Origin: Anaerococcus sp. Marseille-Q7828
GTDB lineage: Bacteria; Bacillota; Clostridia; Tissierellales; Peptoniphilaceae
Length of the DNA: 64,000 nt
NCBI RefSeq assembly: GCF_949769285.1
Contig: NZ_OX458331.1
Coordinates: forward strand, 1,054,001 to 1,118,000
Direction of reading: 5' to 3'
The translations under genes and the position numbers were made by a program. The notes beneath the pieces were generated by a model. The model worked only from the letters and a program-made list of their open reading frames with translations, made no database searches and was not told where the DNA came from. This document shows, piece after piece, positions 37,890-52,173 of the stretch (positions are counted from its first letter, which is position 1; each line of letters starts with the position of its first letter).

Positions 37890-38061
37890 GTACATTAGAA
37901 AACATGGACCACTTAAACTGAAGGAAAAACCAGTACAACAAGTACTAGCGTTATTTTGCCTCTGTCATATAAATATGACAGAATTCAAAATAATTCGAAA
38001 TCAAAGATTTCGAACCCCCTCAGCTTAGGCTTACAACTAAATAGCAAACAATATTTCCAGT

Positions 38062-41186
<3,125 letters not shown>

Positions 41187-41205
41187 CTGGAAATATTGTT
41201 TGAGA

Positions 41206-41242
41206 GACCTAACCCAATTTGCAAGGCAAATTGATGTAGGTC
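41206..41242 (+). repeat. family B copy B7 (first hairpin only) after 23S
   Basis: GACCTAACC-CAATTTGC/GCAAATTG-ATGTAGGTC: hairpin 1 alone, with yet another pair of complementary inner arms. It directly follows the 23S processing stalk. Confidence 0.7.
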
Positions 41243-41305
41243 CTCGTTCAGAGTGTCACAATGGTTAAGACCGTAGGTCTTAAGCTTGGTAGACACTTAC
41301 GAACC

Positions 41306-41326
41306 AATCGTATGGATAAATAATCT
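41306..41326 (+). repeat. 21-nt spacer repeat before 5S (copy 2)
   Basis: Identical to 37869-37889. Each copy lies within the spacer upstream of a mature rRNA of the operon (23S and 5S). Confidence 0.6.
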
Positions 41327-41372
41327 CATAGATGGTTAGTTTTACTGAACGCTATTAAAAGGTTCAAACAAT

Positions 41373-41487
41373 ACAGTAGCGATAGCACTAGGGATACACC
41401 TGTACCCATACCGAACACAGAAGTTAAGCCTAGTAACGCCGATGGTACTCGGAGGGCGACCTCCCGGTAGAGTAGGAAGCTGCTGAA
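41373..41487 (+). rRNA. rrf: 5S ribosomal RNA
   Basis: About 115 nt. The ends CAGTAGC and GCTGCTG pair. It contains ACCCATACCGAACACAGAAGT and CGCCGATGGTACT, with the usual 5S loops. Confidence 0.95.
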
Positions 41488-41496
41488 TAAAAGAAA

Positions 41497-41575
41497 GCCC
41501 GTCCGGCTTGTGGAGGACCCTCCATGGAATGGTCGAGCGTAGCGAGAGCTAGTCAATTGACTAGTTCTTTTTTAA
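41497..41575 (+). terminator. family C copy C2 and rrn operon terminator
   Basis: GCCCGTCCGGC...GAGGACCCTCCATGGAAT (41497-41530) repeats the motif of the 16S leader. It leads through GTCGAGCGTAGCGAGAG to the hairpin CTAGTC/GACTAG with an AATT loop and six T, which ends the operon. Confidence 0.8.
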
Positions 41576-42160
41576 TTCAAAATATAATCAAACTTATCTT
41601 ATTATTCTAGGAGGGTGACCTTCCCGGTGAGTGTCAAATGTGCCTTGATTTGGTTCATTTGACCCCAAAATGAGCCACGGGAGTGGCGAGGAATTGGCGC
41701 AGCCAATGGATTTTAGTGGAAGTTGCTAAATGTAAGCAAGCCCGTGCGTCTAATGGAGCACCCTCCATGGAATGGTCGAGCTTAGCGAGAGACTTAATCT
41801 TTTGACTAAGTCATTTTTAGTACTTGCATCTGTCCACTAAAACCCACTTATTTCAATAGCTGTTGTGTGCTATCATACTCAGTATACAGAAAACAAGCTA
41901 GTCTGGCTCATAAAGGAAAGCACCCATAAACACGGAATAACTTAGTAATTTTAAACTGAAATTTAATCTGTAATCAAGAGTGTCACTCTGCTTAATTTTG
42001 TTATTATCCTGTCTTATATCACCACTTGATATATTTTTCTATCTCTTTTCTTAATTATTTATAATTCTAAATTACTATAAGTAAATCAATGTAAACTTAT
42101 ACTAGTTTAAGTGAAAATATATAATAAAGGCAATAATAGCTGTTTACGTATTATAAAAAA
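41576..42160 (+). other. intergenic region with a third family C copy and second terminator
   Basis: No gene seen. GCCCGTGCGTC...GGAGCACCCTCCATGGAATGG (41740-41775) is copy C3, followed by the terminator-like GACTTA/TAAGTC hairpin with ATTTTT (41791-41818). A weaker resemblance (CTAGTCTGGCTC...AAGCACCC) lies near 41898-41930. The rest is AT-rich sequence leading to the copper promoter. Confidence 0.55.
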
Positions 42161-42163
42161 TAC

Positions 42164-42220
42164 TTGACAAGATAAGTTTACAAGAGTAAACTTATTTTAA
42201 GTATTAAGTCTACAGTTGTA
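42164..42220 (+). promoter_or_regulatory. copper operon promoter with CopY operators
   Basis: -35 TTGACA (42164-42169), 17-nt spacer, -10 TAAACT (42187-42192). The perfect palindrome AAGTTTAC-aaga-GTAAACTT (42174-42193) covers the spacer and -10. A canonical cop box TACAGTTGTA (TACAnnTGTA) follows at 42211-42220. CopY bound here would block RNA polymerase until copper displaces it. Confidence 0.8.
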
Positions 42221-42241
42221 AACAGGAAGGAGTGAAAAAGA

Positions 42242-42691
42242 ATGGGTGCAATAGTATATAATACTCATATCACAGATGCTGAATGGGAAGTCATGCGTGT
42301 AGTTTGGGCAAATGATCGAGTAACTAGTAAAAAAGTTATCTCCGTATTGAAAGAAAAAATGGACTGGACACAATCCACTATCAAAACGATCTTAGGTCGA
42401 TTAGTTGAGAAAGGCGTACTAAATACAGAGCAGGAAGGTAGAAAGTTTATTTATACTGCCAATATTGAAGAGAAAGAAGCCGTAAGGGATTATGCAGAAG
42501 ATATTTTTAACCGTATTTGTAAAAAGAAAGTCGGAAATGTAATAGGAAACATCATTGAAAATCATGTCTTAAGCTTCGATGATATAGATCTATTAGAAGA
42601 AATATTAGAGAAGAAAAAAGCTTTCGCAGTAGAAGAAGTGGATTGCAATTGTCCAGAAGGACAATGCGAGTGTCATTTACATCATCATTAA
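42242..42691 (+). CDS. copY: CopY/BlaI-family copper-responsive repressor
   Basis: 149 residues. N-terminal winged helix (about 8-75: ITDAEWEVMRVVWANDRVTS, WTQSTIKTILGRLVEKGVL). The C terminus carries CNCPEGQCEC, the CxCx4CxC metal site in which Zn(II) keeps the protein on DNA and Cu(I) releases it; a His tail follows. GGAAGGAG precedes the start. It is 19 nt upstream of copB. Arg is often CGT/CGA here, unlike the AGA/AGG of neighbouring genes, which suggests acquisition from another Firmicute, probably of lactobacillus/enterococcus type. Confidence 0.93.
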   Translation: MGAIVYNTHITDAEWEVMRVVWANDRVTSKKVISVLKEKMDWTQSTIKTILGRLVEKGVLNTEQEGRKFIYTANIEEKEAVRDYAEDIFNRICKKKVGNVIGNIIENHVLSFDDIDLLEEILEKKKAFAVEEVDCNCPEGQCECHLHHH

Positions 42692-42710
42692 GAATAAGGA
42701 GGAATTTAAA

Positions 42711-44810
42711 ATGAACAATAACAACAAACATTCATCCCACAGTCACCATAATCATGGAGACATGGATCACTCAAAACATGAGCACCTAAGCACGGAAGAA
42801 CATGGAGACCATAATAAGGATCAACATCACGATCATCATGCTGGTCATGAACACGGCGGACACGGAGGGCATGACCACCATCATCACGGAAACTTTAAGG
42901 AACTATTTTTAAAGTCATTACCACTAGGAATCATTATTATGCTCTTATCCCCTATGGCTGGGTTTGACCTACCATTCCAGTTTACTTTTCCATATTCTGA
43001 TATTGTAGTAGCTATTTTATCTACTATATTAATTATTTATGGTGGACGTCCATTCTATCAAGGTGCAGTTGATGAATTTAAACAAAAAGAACCTGGAATG
43101 ATGGCACTCGTTTCTTTAGGTTTAAGTGTTTCATATTTATACAGTATTTATACTGTAATAGCAAGCTACGTAACAGGTGAACAAATTATGGATTTTTTCT
43201 TTGAATTTGCTTCATTACTATTAATCATGTTATTAGGTCACTGGATTGAGATGAAAGCTATTGGAGAAGCAGGAGATGCACAAGAAGAACTGGCTAAGCT
43301 AGTACCAAAAGATGCTCACGTTGTGTTGGAAGACGATTCAATTGAAACACGTCCAGTTGCTGACTTAAAGGTAGGTGATTTAATTCGTGTTCAAGCTGGG
43401 GAAAATGTGCCAGCAGATGGGACTATCGAGCGCGGAGAATCACGTCTAAATGAAGCTCTTTTGACTGGGGAATCTAAGTCAATTAAAAAAGGACCTGGCG
43501 ATGAAGTAATCGGGGGCTCAACAAATGGAGAAGGGGTTCTTTATATTAAAGTACTTGAGACAGGTGATAAGTCCTTTATCTCTCAAGTACAGGATTTAAT
43601 CAGCCAAGCTCAAAGTCAACCTTCTCGTGCAGAAAATATTGCTCAAAAAGTTGCAGGGTGGCTCTTCTATATTGCGGTAACTGCCGCGCTAATAGCTTTT
43701 GTAGTATGGATGCTTGTAGCAGATATTCCAATGGCAGTAAAATTTGCTATCACAACATTAGTTATAGCTTGTCCACATGCATTGGGTCTTGCTATTCCAC
43801 TAGTTACTGCCCGTAGTACAAGCTTAGGAGCTAGCCGTGGCTTACTAGTAAAAGACCGTGAGGCTTTAGAAATAGCTCAAGATGCAGATGTGATGATTTT
43901 AGATAAAACGGGTACTTTAACAACTGGTGAGTTTAAAGTATTAGACGTTGAACCTTTTAATAACAAATATAATAAAGAGGAAATCATTGCCTTACTGGCA
44001 GGTATTGAAGGAGGATCTAGCCACCCTATTGCTCAATCAATTATAAGTTTCGCTGACCAAGAAGGTATAAGTCCAGTATCATTTGATTCAATTGATGTGA
44101 TTTCCGGTGCTGGCGTAGAAGGAAAAGCCAAGGGCCATAGTTACCAATTAATCAGTCAAAAAGCATACGGACGTAATCTAGATATGGATATTCCAAAAGG
44201 AGCTACTCTCAGTATATTAGTAGAAAACGATGATGCCATTGGTGCTGTATCTTTAGGAGACGAATTAAAACCAACCAGCAAAGAGTTAATACAAGCTCTT
44301 AAAAAGAACAATATACAACCAATTATGGCAACAGGTGATAATGAAAAAGCGGCTTTAGGTGTATCAGAAGATTTAGGGATTGAATATAGATCAAATCAAT
44401 CTCCACAAGACAAGTATGAATTGGTAAAAGCACTTAAAGATGAAGGAAAAAAAGTTATCATGGTAGGTGACGGTGTCAATGATGCCCCTTCTCTTGCCTT
44501 GGCAGATGTTGGTATAGCTGTTGGTGCTGGGACTCAAGTTGCATTGGATTCAGCAGATGTCATATTGACTCAATCTGATCCAGGAGATATTGAATCATTT
44601 ATTGAATTAGCACACAAAACAACTCGTAAAATGAAACAAAACCTCTTTTGGGGAGCTGGTTATAACTTTATAGCTATTCCTCTAGCTGCGGGAATTTTGG
44701 CCCCTATTGGTATCACATTAAGTCCTGCAGTAGGAGCAATTCTAATGTCTTTGTCAACAGTCATAGTCGCAATTAATGCTATTTTATTAAGATTAGATCC
44801 AAAAATATGA
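42711..44810 (+). CDS. copB: copper-exporting P-type ATPase, CopB type
   Basis: 699 residues. A His/Asp-rich cytosolic N terminus (about 1-62) replaces the CxxC domains of CopA. The transport motif is CPH (354-356) in ACPHALGLAIPL, which marks the CopB subgroup that exports Cu or Ag. The phosphorylated Asp is D398 in DKTGTLTTG; HP motif SSHPIAQSI and hinge GDGVNDAPSLA are present. About eight membrane helices. Complete. AAGGAGG precedes the start. Regulated by CopY. Codon use (CGT Arg, GGT/GGA Gly) differs from the surrounding genes. Confidence 0.94.
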   Translation: MNNNNKHSSHSHHNHGDMDHSKHEHLSTEEHGDHNKDQHHDHHAGHEHGGHGGHDHHHHGNFKELFLKSLPLGIIIMLLSPMAGFDLPFQFTFPYSDIVVAILSTILIIYGGRPFYQGAVDEFKQKEPGMMALVSLGLSVSYLYSIYTVIASYVTGEQIMDFFFEFASLLLIMLLGHWIEMKAIGEAGDAQEELAKLVPKDAHVVLEDDSIETRPVADLKVGDLIRVQAGENVPADGTIERGESRLNEALLTGESKSIKKGPGDEVIGGSTNGEGVLYIKVLETGDKSFISQVQDLISQAQSQPSRAENIAQKVAGWLFYIAVTAALIAFVVWMLVADIPMAVKFAITTLVIACPHALGLAIPLVTARSTSLGASRGLLVKDREALEIAQDADVMILDKTGTLTTGEFKVLDVEPFNNKYNKEEIIALLAGIEGGSSHPIAQSIISFADQEGISPVSFDSIDVISGAGVEGKAKGHSYQLISQKAYGRNLDMDIPKGATLSILVENDDAIGAVSLGDELKPTSKELIQALKKNNIQPIMATGDNEKAALGVSEDLGIEYRSNQSPQDKYELVKALKDEGKKVIMVGDGVNDAPSLALADVGIAVGAGTQVALDSADVILTQSDPGDIESFIELAHKTTRKMKQNLFWGAGYNFIAIPLAAGILAPIGITLSPAVGAILMSLSTVIVAINAILLRLDPKI

Positions 44811-44870
44811 TAGTTAACATATAGAATAATTGAAACCCTTTAAAGAATAAATACCATAATTTTACAGAAG

Positions 44871-44913
44871 AGGAAGAGATGTAAGTACTTTAAAAATCAT
44901 CTCTTCCTTTTTA
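44871..44913 (+). terminator. terminator of copY-copB
   Basis: Perfect 11-bp stem AGGAAGAGATG/CATCTCTTCCT and a T-rich tail. Confidence 0.85.
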
Positions 44914-45394
44914 TTGTTTATAAAGACCTTATTTATAATGAAGAAAGACCATTAGACTGATTTTTTTAGCTTTGTCCGAATTTCGAAAGTTAATAAATTA
45001 GGGGAAAAGTACCAATGGTCACTATTTCAACTGGCAAAATATTACGAAAAACAGATAAGGAGAAGGATACATTTGGATTCAAAGTGTAAGTATAAATGGA
45101 TAAGGAGGGATATTTCCTGATAAGTGGATTGTAAAAAGAAGTTTTGATAATCCATAAATATATGTTTTACTATATCTAATACAGAAAATAAACCAGCATA
45201 GATTGTGGAAGAAAGTATCCCTATATATGTAGACTTCATGGATGTCGAGTGAAACTAGACTTAGTCATTTGACTGAGTTTTTTTAGTATCTAATTTATAT
45301 GTTATAAACAATACTCAATTTATTGATTGAATTTTTACATAGATTAATCTATAATAATTATGTAATTATTTTGTAATAATTTATTTACTTATTT
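44914..45394 (+). other. intergenic region downstream of the copper cassette
   Basis: About 480 nt without a convincing gene. A short open stretch near 44955-45119 ends in TGA and matches nothing I know. 45240-45290 (GTCGAGTGAAACTAGACTTAG, then GTCATTTGACTGAGTTTTTTTAG) resembles the terminator segment at 41773-41820, so related sequences flank the copper cassette on both sides. Confidence 0.5.
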
Positions 45395-45409
45395 TTGAAA
45401 GGATTATCT

Positions 45410-46525
45410 ATGGCTAGTTTTAAAAATAAATTAATGGCTCTTGCTTTTTGTTTTACCATTATTTCTTCTCCCATATCTTATGCATCAGATCTTGTCAAGT
45501 ATAATGATATAAATCTAGACGAGGTTTTGGATGATAATGGGATATATTATGATAAAAAAGAAGTAGAGAATAGGATTAAGGAATATATAAATAATCCAAA
45601 TGCTGATGTTGTTCCAGATTTTAAGCCTATTGAAGAAAAAGTTACTGAGGAAACGACAGTGAATGAAAATGGTGATGTTGAAGTAACAGAAACTACTGAG
45701 ACCACATATGAAGATCAAAAAAATGAACCTATTTATTCAAAAACTCCTGTTTATAAAAAAGTTGTGGATATTTCTGAACACCAAAACCCTAGTTTGATCA
45801 ATTATGATAAGTTTGCCAAAAGTATCGATGGGGCAATCCTACGTACTTCTATAATGGATGCAGACACCTTAAATATCAGGACTGATTATCATCTAGAAGA
45901 ACACTATAGACAGCTTAATAGCAGGGGAGTTCCTTTGGGATTCTATCACTATTCTCGAGCTATCAACCCAAGAGAAGCTATTAGAGAAGCTGAATATGTA
46001 AGTAGAGTTTTAAAAAATAAAAATGTATCTTATCCTGTTTATATAGACATAGAGGATGACAAAAGGCAAGCAAAGGCGTCTAAGGCCGACATTTCTGAAG
46101 CTGCTGAAGCCTTTATACTTGCCATGAGAAGAAATGGTTACGTATCCGGTATATATTCATATCCTTGGTTTGCCAATAACTATTTGACCAAAGATGTGAG
46201 AAACAAATACGAATTTTGGATAGCTGACTACGCTTCAAAGAACTTTACCAAATACAATGGTTCTGACTTTGACTCTTGGCAGTTTACTGACAAGGGGTAC
46301 TATAATGGATATAAATATAATGTAGATACAAGTGTAGTCTATAAAGATTATCCTATGATTATAAAGGGTAGATCTAAAAAGAGCATGGATGAGCTTGTAA
46401 GCGAAATAATAGCTGGAAGACGGGGTACAGGTGCCGAGAGGAAAAAACGCCTCATATATGCAGGTTATGATTATAATATCGTACAAAAGGCTGTTAATGA
46501 AAGATTAAAAATTACTAGAGCTTAA
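45410..46525 (+). CDS. secreted GH25 lysozyme with CW_7 wall-binding repeat
   Basis: 371 residues from ATG 45410, behind AAAGGA; an in-frame start at 45395 would lie in the ribosome-binding site. A signal peptide (about 1-25, ending SYAS) is followed by an acidic Thr/Glu-rich linker. The GH25 muramidase domain spans about 115-315, with catalytic-site Asp120 (VDISEHQ), D213 and E215 (YIDIEDD). A C-terminal CW_7 repeat (about 325-365: MDELVSEIIAGRRGTGAERK, GYDYNIVQKAVNERL) binds peptidoglycan muropeptides, as in phage Cpl-7 lysin. It probably serves in cell-wall turnover or competition; no phage genes are nearby. Confidence 0.9.
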   Translation: MASFKNKLMALAFCFTIISSPISYASDLVKYNDINLDEVLDDNGIYYDKKEVENRIKEYINNPNADVVPDFKPIEEKVTEETTVNENGDVEVTETTETTYEDQKNEPIYSKTPVYKKVVDISEHQNPSLINYDKFAKSIDGAILRTSIMDADTLNIRTDYHLEEHYRQLNSRGVPLGFYHYSRAINPREAIREAEYVSRVLKNKNVSYPVYIDIEDDKRQAKASKADISEAAEAFILAMRRNGYVSGIYSYPWFANNYLTKDVRNKYEFWIADYASKNFTKYNGSDFDSWQFTDKGYYNGYKYNVDTSVVYKDYPMIIKGRSKKSMDELVSEIIAGRRGTGAERKKRLIYAGYDYNIVQKAVNERLKITRA

Positions 46526-46535
46526 GGAGGAAATC

Positions 46536-46757
46536 ATGGCAGAATTAAAATTTGATATAGTTGAAAATCTTGGAGTACTTTCTACAAATGCTAAGGGATG
46601 GACAAAGGAACTTAACCTTGTTTCTTGGAATGAAAGAGATCCAAAATATGATATCAGAGATTGGAACGAAGATCACACTAGAATGAGCAAGGGTGTAACC
46701 CTTACTAAAGAAGAAGCAGAAGTACTAAAACATATCCTTGCAGAGGAGGAATTTTAG
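46536..46757 (+). CDS. YdbC/PC4-family single-stranded DNA-binding protein
   Basis: 73 residues. The pattern FDIVENLGVLSTNAKGWTKE, then LVSWNERDPKYDIRDW and GVTLTKEEAEVL, is that of YdbC proteins, bacterial relatives of the PC4 coactivator that bind ssDNA as dimers. AAGGAGG precedes the start. Its stop overlaps the GTG start of the next gene by 1 nt. Confidence 0.88.
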   Translation: MAELKFDIVENLGVLSTNAKGWTKELNLVSWNERDPKYDIRDWNEDHTRMSKGVTLTKEEAEVLKHILAEEEF

Positions 46758-47263
46758 TGAGCGATAGAGACAAGCTATTTGAAATATTTGACAAGCTTGA
46801 TATCAAATATGATATGGTAGAGCATCCAGCTGCTGAAACTACAGAAGAAGCTGATAGGTATATAGAAGGCAAGGAAGGTGCTAGGACTAAGAATCTTTTC
46901 ATGGCCAATAGAAAGGATAGGCAATACTATCTTATCGTTATGGACGATCAAAAGATGATTAGTATAAAAGATTATAACAAGCTTTTAGATGAGAAAGGTA
47001 TGCATTTTGTCCAGCCAGAAAAGATACTAGAAATATTGGACCAAGAAGTTGGCATAATCTCAGTATTTGGTCTTATCAATACTGATGAAGATATCAAAGT
47101 TATCTTTGATAAGGATATGATAGACGAAAATGAAATTATGACCTTCCATCCAGATGACAATACGAAGACAGTTTTTCTAAAGAATGAGGACGTATTCAGA
47201 TTTGTTAAAAATGCTGGTTATGACTATCAAATATTTGACTTCCAAGCAATTCCAGAATTTTAA
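46757..47263 (+). CDS. YbaK/ProX-family prolyl-tRNA editing protein (PrdX-like)
   Basis: 168 residues with a GTG start coupled to the ydbC stop. It has the stand-alone ProX editing fold: VEHPAAETTEEADRYI, GARTKNLFMANRKDRQYYL with the catalytic Lys, and GLINTDEDIKVIFDKD plus FHPDDNTKTVFLK. It deacylates Ala-tRNA(Pro) in characterised relatives. It differs from the YbaK-type gene at 16409, so the organism carries both editing types. Confidence 0.88.
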   Translation: MSDRDKLFEIFDKLDIKYDMVEHPAAETTEEADRYIEGKEGARTKNLFMANRKDRQYYLIVMDDQKMISIKDYNKLLDEKGMHFVQPEKILEILDQEVGIISVFGLINTDEDIKVIFDKDMIDENEIMTFHPDDNTKTVFLKNEDVFRFVKNAGYDYQIFDFQAIPEF

Positions 47264-47267
47264 GAAA

Positions 47268-47298
47268 TAAGCCCTTGGCAATCCAAGGGTTATTATTT
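47268..47298 (+). terminator. terminator after the ProX-like gene
   Basis: Stem CCCTTGG/CCAAGGG with a CAAT loop, then TTATTATTTTG. Confidence 0.8.
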
Positions 47299-47359
47299 TG
47301 CCATTTTTATAGATAAAATGTGTAAAAATAGTATAATTTCACAAGAATAGAAGGTGAAT

Positions 47360-49526
<2,167 letters not shown>

Positions 49527-49533
49527 TGTTAAG

Positions 49534-49561
49534 ACTACTAGGAAAACTAGTAGTTTTTTTA
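49534..49561 (+). terminator. terminator after mnmA
   Basis: CTACTAG/CTAGTAG stem with a GAAAA loop and seven T. Confidence 0.85.
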
Positions 49562-49854
49562 TTGTTTAGAATACTATTAATAACTATGTAGGTATATATG
49601 ATAAAATTAATAATTATAAATAAACTTTAACTAAAAAATACTAAATATAACTAAAAAAATAATTTTATTTTTATATAAAAATTATATAATTTAAGGGCAA
49701 GTACTTCTGTTAAACATTGATATTACAATGTTTAAAAAATAAAAAATAAATGTTTATAAGAAATATAATCGGGTATATATTTACCAACATAATTTTAACA
49801 CATTTGTGATAATCTTATGTATAAAAGAAAAGATGATGAATAAGGAGGAAAACC
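49562..49854 (+). promoter_or_regulatory. AT-rich upstream region with a 10-bp-arm palindrome
   Basis: About 290 nt without a gene. TTAAACATTG (49710-49719) and CAATGTTTAA (49726-49735) form a perfect inverted repeat with a 6-nt gap, about 120 nt before the next start codon. It is a candidate operator for the secreted-protein gene. Confidence 0.45.
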
Positions 49855-50955
49855 ATGAATAAAAAGTTATTGCTAGCAGGTCTTTGCATATCTTTTGCTC
49901 TATCGCCTGCACTTGTTGCAGAAGCTAGTGATAATGCAGAAGTAACTGCAACTAGCACAGAAGCACCAGAGAATGTGCCTATAGATAAGATTCCAGAAGA
50001 TGCAATGAATAAAGTATTTGTTGTAAAGGAAATAAACGAAGAAGGTACAAGTGCTGTACTATATGAAGAAGGTAATGAAAAGAGCGAATACGTACTAGAC
50101 TTAAATCAATTCCGTGACGATGATGTAAAAGTCAACAACCGTTACAAGATTTATTGGAATGGGGTTGCCTTCACATCATTCCCAGCAAAATTTGGCCACA
50201 TCTACAGGGTAGAAAAACTTGATCCTCTAGATGAGAACGATGAGTTCGAAAATATGCCAATTGATCAGCTACCAGAAGATCATGAATCAATGGAGTTTGA
50301 ACTATTAGAAATTAACAAAGACGATGAGAATCCTATGGCAACTCTTGCAGAAGTTGGCAATCCAGATAATAAGTATGTAATAAAGCTTAAAATGTTGCTA
50401 GATAAATATGCAGGAGTAGGCGATGTTTATAAAATATACTGGGATGGAGTTTCATTAAAATCTTATCCAGCCCAATTTGGAAAAATATATAGGGTTGAAA
50501 AGGTAAAGGCAAATCATTATGATGAATCTGAAATGAAAGAACTTGCTATATCTATGTTTGATGCCCTAGTACAAAACCAAGCTGCTTCGATTCTATTAGA
50601 ACAAAGTCCAAAAACCATTGCAAATATTAAACCAGCCCTAGAAAAACTAATGGGTGAAACTAATGGACTAATGGAAGAAGCATATAGTGTGTTCTTAACT
50701 GACAAAGAAAAAGAAGATGGAAATAAAGATACTGCTATAGTTAAGATTATACAGTACAAATATGATAAAAAGCTTGAATCTATGAGTGATCAAGAATTAG
50801 CAAAATCAATCTTCCAAAATATGATTATGACAAATGCAGGTAAGATGCTCCTAGACAAAACACCAAAAACTGTAAAGAGCATCGAAAAAGAACTTAAAGA
50901 AAAAGTTGAAAGCTCAGAAAAACTTGTAGAAGATGCAATTAAGACATTAAAATAG
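49855..50955 (+). CDS. secreted protein with two repeats of a new surface domain
   Basis: 366 residues. Signal peptide about 1-24 (cleaved near VAEAS). Two domains of about 68 residues follow, near 53-120 and 148-216. Each starts with a (F/V)xVxEIN strand and ends in the hallmark YKIYWxGVxxxSxPAxFGxIYRVEK. The C-terminal 145 residues are helical with two similar segments (SMFDALVQNQAASILLEQ and SIFQNMIMTNAGKMLLDK). No sorting signal, so it is released or held by other proteins. The same domain is found in the genes at 53840 and 56007. The domain recalls DUF3221-like beta folds, but I cannot confirm that. Confidence 0.75.
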   Translation: MNKKLLLAGLCISFALSPALVAEASDNAEVTATSTEAPENVPIDKIPEDAMNKVFVVKEINEEGTSAVLYEEGNEKSEYVLDLNQFRDDDVKVNNRYKIYWNGVAFTSFPAKFGHIYRVEKLDPLDENDEFENMPIDQLPEDHESMEFELLEINKDDENPMATLAEVGNPDNKYVIKLKMLLDKYAGVGDVYKIYWDGVSLKSYPAQFGKIYRVEKVKANHYDESEMKELAISMFDALVQNQAASILLEQSPKTIANIKPALEKLMGETNGLMEEAYSVFLTDKEKEDGNKDTAIVKIIQYKYDKKLESMSDQELAKSIFQNMIMTNAGKMLLDKTPKTVKSIEKELKEKVESSEKLVEDAIKTLK

Positions 50956-50966
50956 CAAAGAGTAAG

Positions 50967-50997
50967 TGCCTCAAATCTTAGATTTGGGGCATTTTTT
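50967..50997 (+). terminator. terminator of the secreted-protein gene
   Basis: TGCCTCAAATC/GATTTGGGGCA stem (one wobble), TTA loop and six T. Confidence 0.85.
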
Positions 50998-51178
50998 GCA
51001 TTTTAAATAGATTTGATAAATACTTGCTGTCAAGTGAGTTTTTTTGTAACTTTTTTATCAGTTTTTTTATAATTATGTAAAAACTAAGGTATAGTGAGAG
51101 ACAAGCATAAATTATATTTTGATTTATAAATATTGCCTATATAATGATTATATAAAATATAAGAAGAAAGAAATTTTT

Positions 51179-52090
51179 ATGACTTCAAATAATTACGACT
51201 TTATTGGATCTGATTTAAGAAAAATAAGAGAAGAAAAGGGCATTACGAGAAAGCAAATCGCCGAAGAAATGTTTATTTCTGAGGAAACTATCAGGAGAAT
51301 AGAAAAGGGAGAGAATGACCCAAGACTTTCTACCTTAGTTCCCATTTGTGAGTATTTGGATATTGACCTAAGAGATATAATAAACCATCAACAGGCCCTC
51401 TATCACAGTATGGTAAAGCTAAGAAAGGATATAAATTACTTGGTCAACAATTCTTCCTTAGATAAGGCAAAAGATTTGATGGATTCTTTTGATGCCATGG
51501 ATTTTAAGACAAATTTAAATTACGAGAAGGAACTTTTTGCTACTAAACATTATTTTAATGGTATTTTGATCCTAAAGGATAATATGATAGAAAGTAATCC
51601 AGCAGATGAATTTGAGCAAGCCATGGCTGACATGAATACTAAGTTTAAAGTATCAAAGTTTAAGGATTACAAGTATGATGAGTTCTCATTAAGGATACTA
51701 TTGGCTTTGGCCATAAGTCTGTACAAAAAGGGAAACTTTGACTTATATAGGGACATTATGTTTGAAATAGAGGGATATCTAGATCCTAACATGGATAACT
51801 ATTATATTTTTGCTTACAATCTTGCAACTACATATCTAAGAGCAGGCGATAAGGTAGAGTCGCTTAAAATATGCAATATAGCTATAGCAAATGCCAAAAC
51901 AATCAAAGAGACTTATTATCTGAATATGATTTACTACCTAAAAGGAGTCAATCATCTGGGAATGGATCAGATAAAAGAGGCCAAAGAAAGTTTTAATTAC
52001 TCTTTAGCCCTTACAAATATTTTTTCGGAAAATTCACTTTATGATAGTATTTCCAAGCAAGTAGACATTATGCTTAATAATCATAAATAA
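51179..52090 (+). CDS. HTH-TPR transcriptional regulator (RRNPP/PlcR-like)
   Basis: 303 residues. ATG 51179 removes 20 unlikely residues read from an upstream frame and gives a normal HTH start; the ribosome-binding site is weak. An XRE-type helix-turn-helix occupies about 10-67 (LRKIREEKGITRKQIAEEMF, then IRRIEKGENDPRLSTL). The rest is helical repeats of TPR type (about 100-300, including YYIFAYNLATTYLRAGDKVE and YYLNMIYYLKGVNHLGMDQI). This layout and length match PlcR, Rgg and PrgX, which bind secreted peptides re-imported into the cell. A small exported propeptide gene follows 83 nt downstream. Confidence 0.82.
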   Translation: MTSNNYDFIGSDLRKIREEKGITRKQIAEEMFISEETIRRIEKGENDPRLSTLVPICEYLDIDLRDIINHQQALYHSMVKLRKDINYLVNNSSLDKAKDLMDSFDAMDFKTNLNYEKELFATKHYFNGILILKDNMIESNPADEFEQAMADMNTKFKVSKFKDYKYDEFSLRILLALAISLYKKGNFDLYRDIMFEIEGYLDPNMDNYYIFAYNLATTYLRAGDKVESLKICNIAIANAKTIKETYYLNMIYYLKGVNHLGMDQIKEAKESFNYSLALTNIFSENSLYDSISKQVDIMLNNHK

Positions 52091-52173
52091 TATATTTAAT
52101 AAGTAAACACGCAAATGTGTATTTATTTTTTTCGCTAAGGCTGGTATTATAAAACCATCAAGGAGGTAGACAA

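Noticed and set aside
44955-45239. Possible pseudogene fragment or small minus-strand gene downstream of copB
   Set aside because: About 50 open codons on plus and 65 on minus without a ribosome-binding site or recognisable family; not enough to call.
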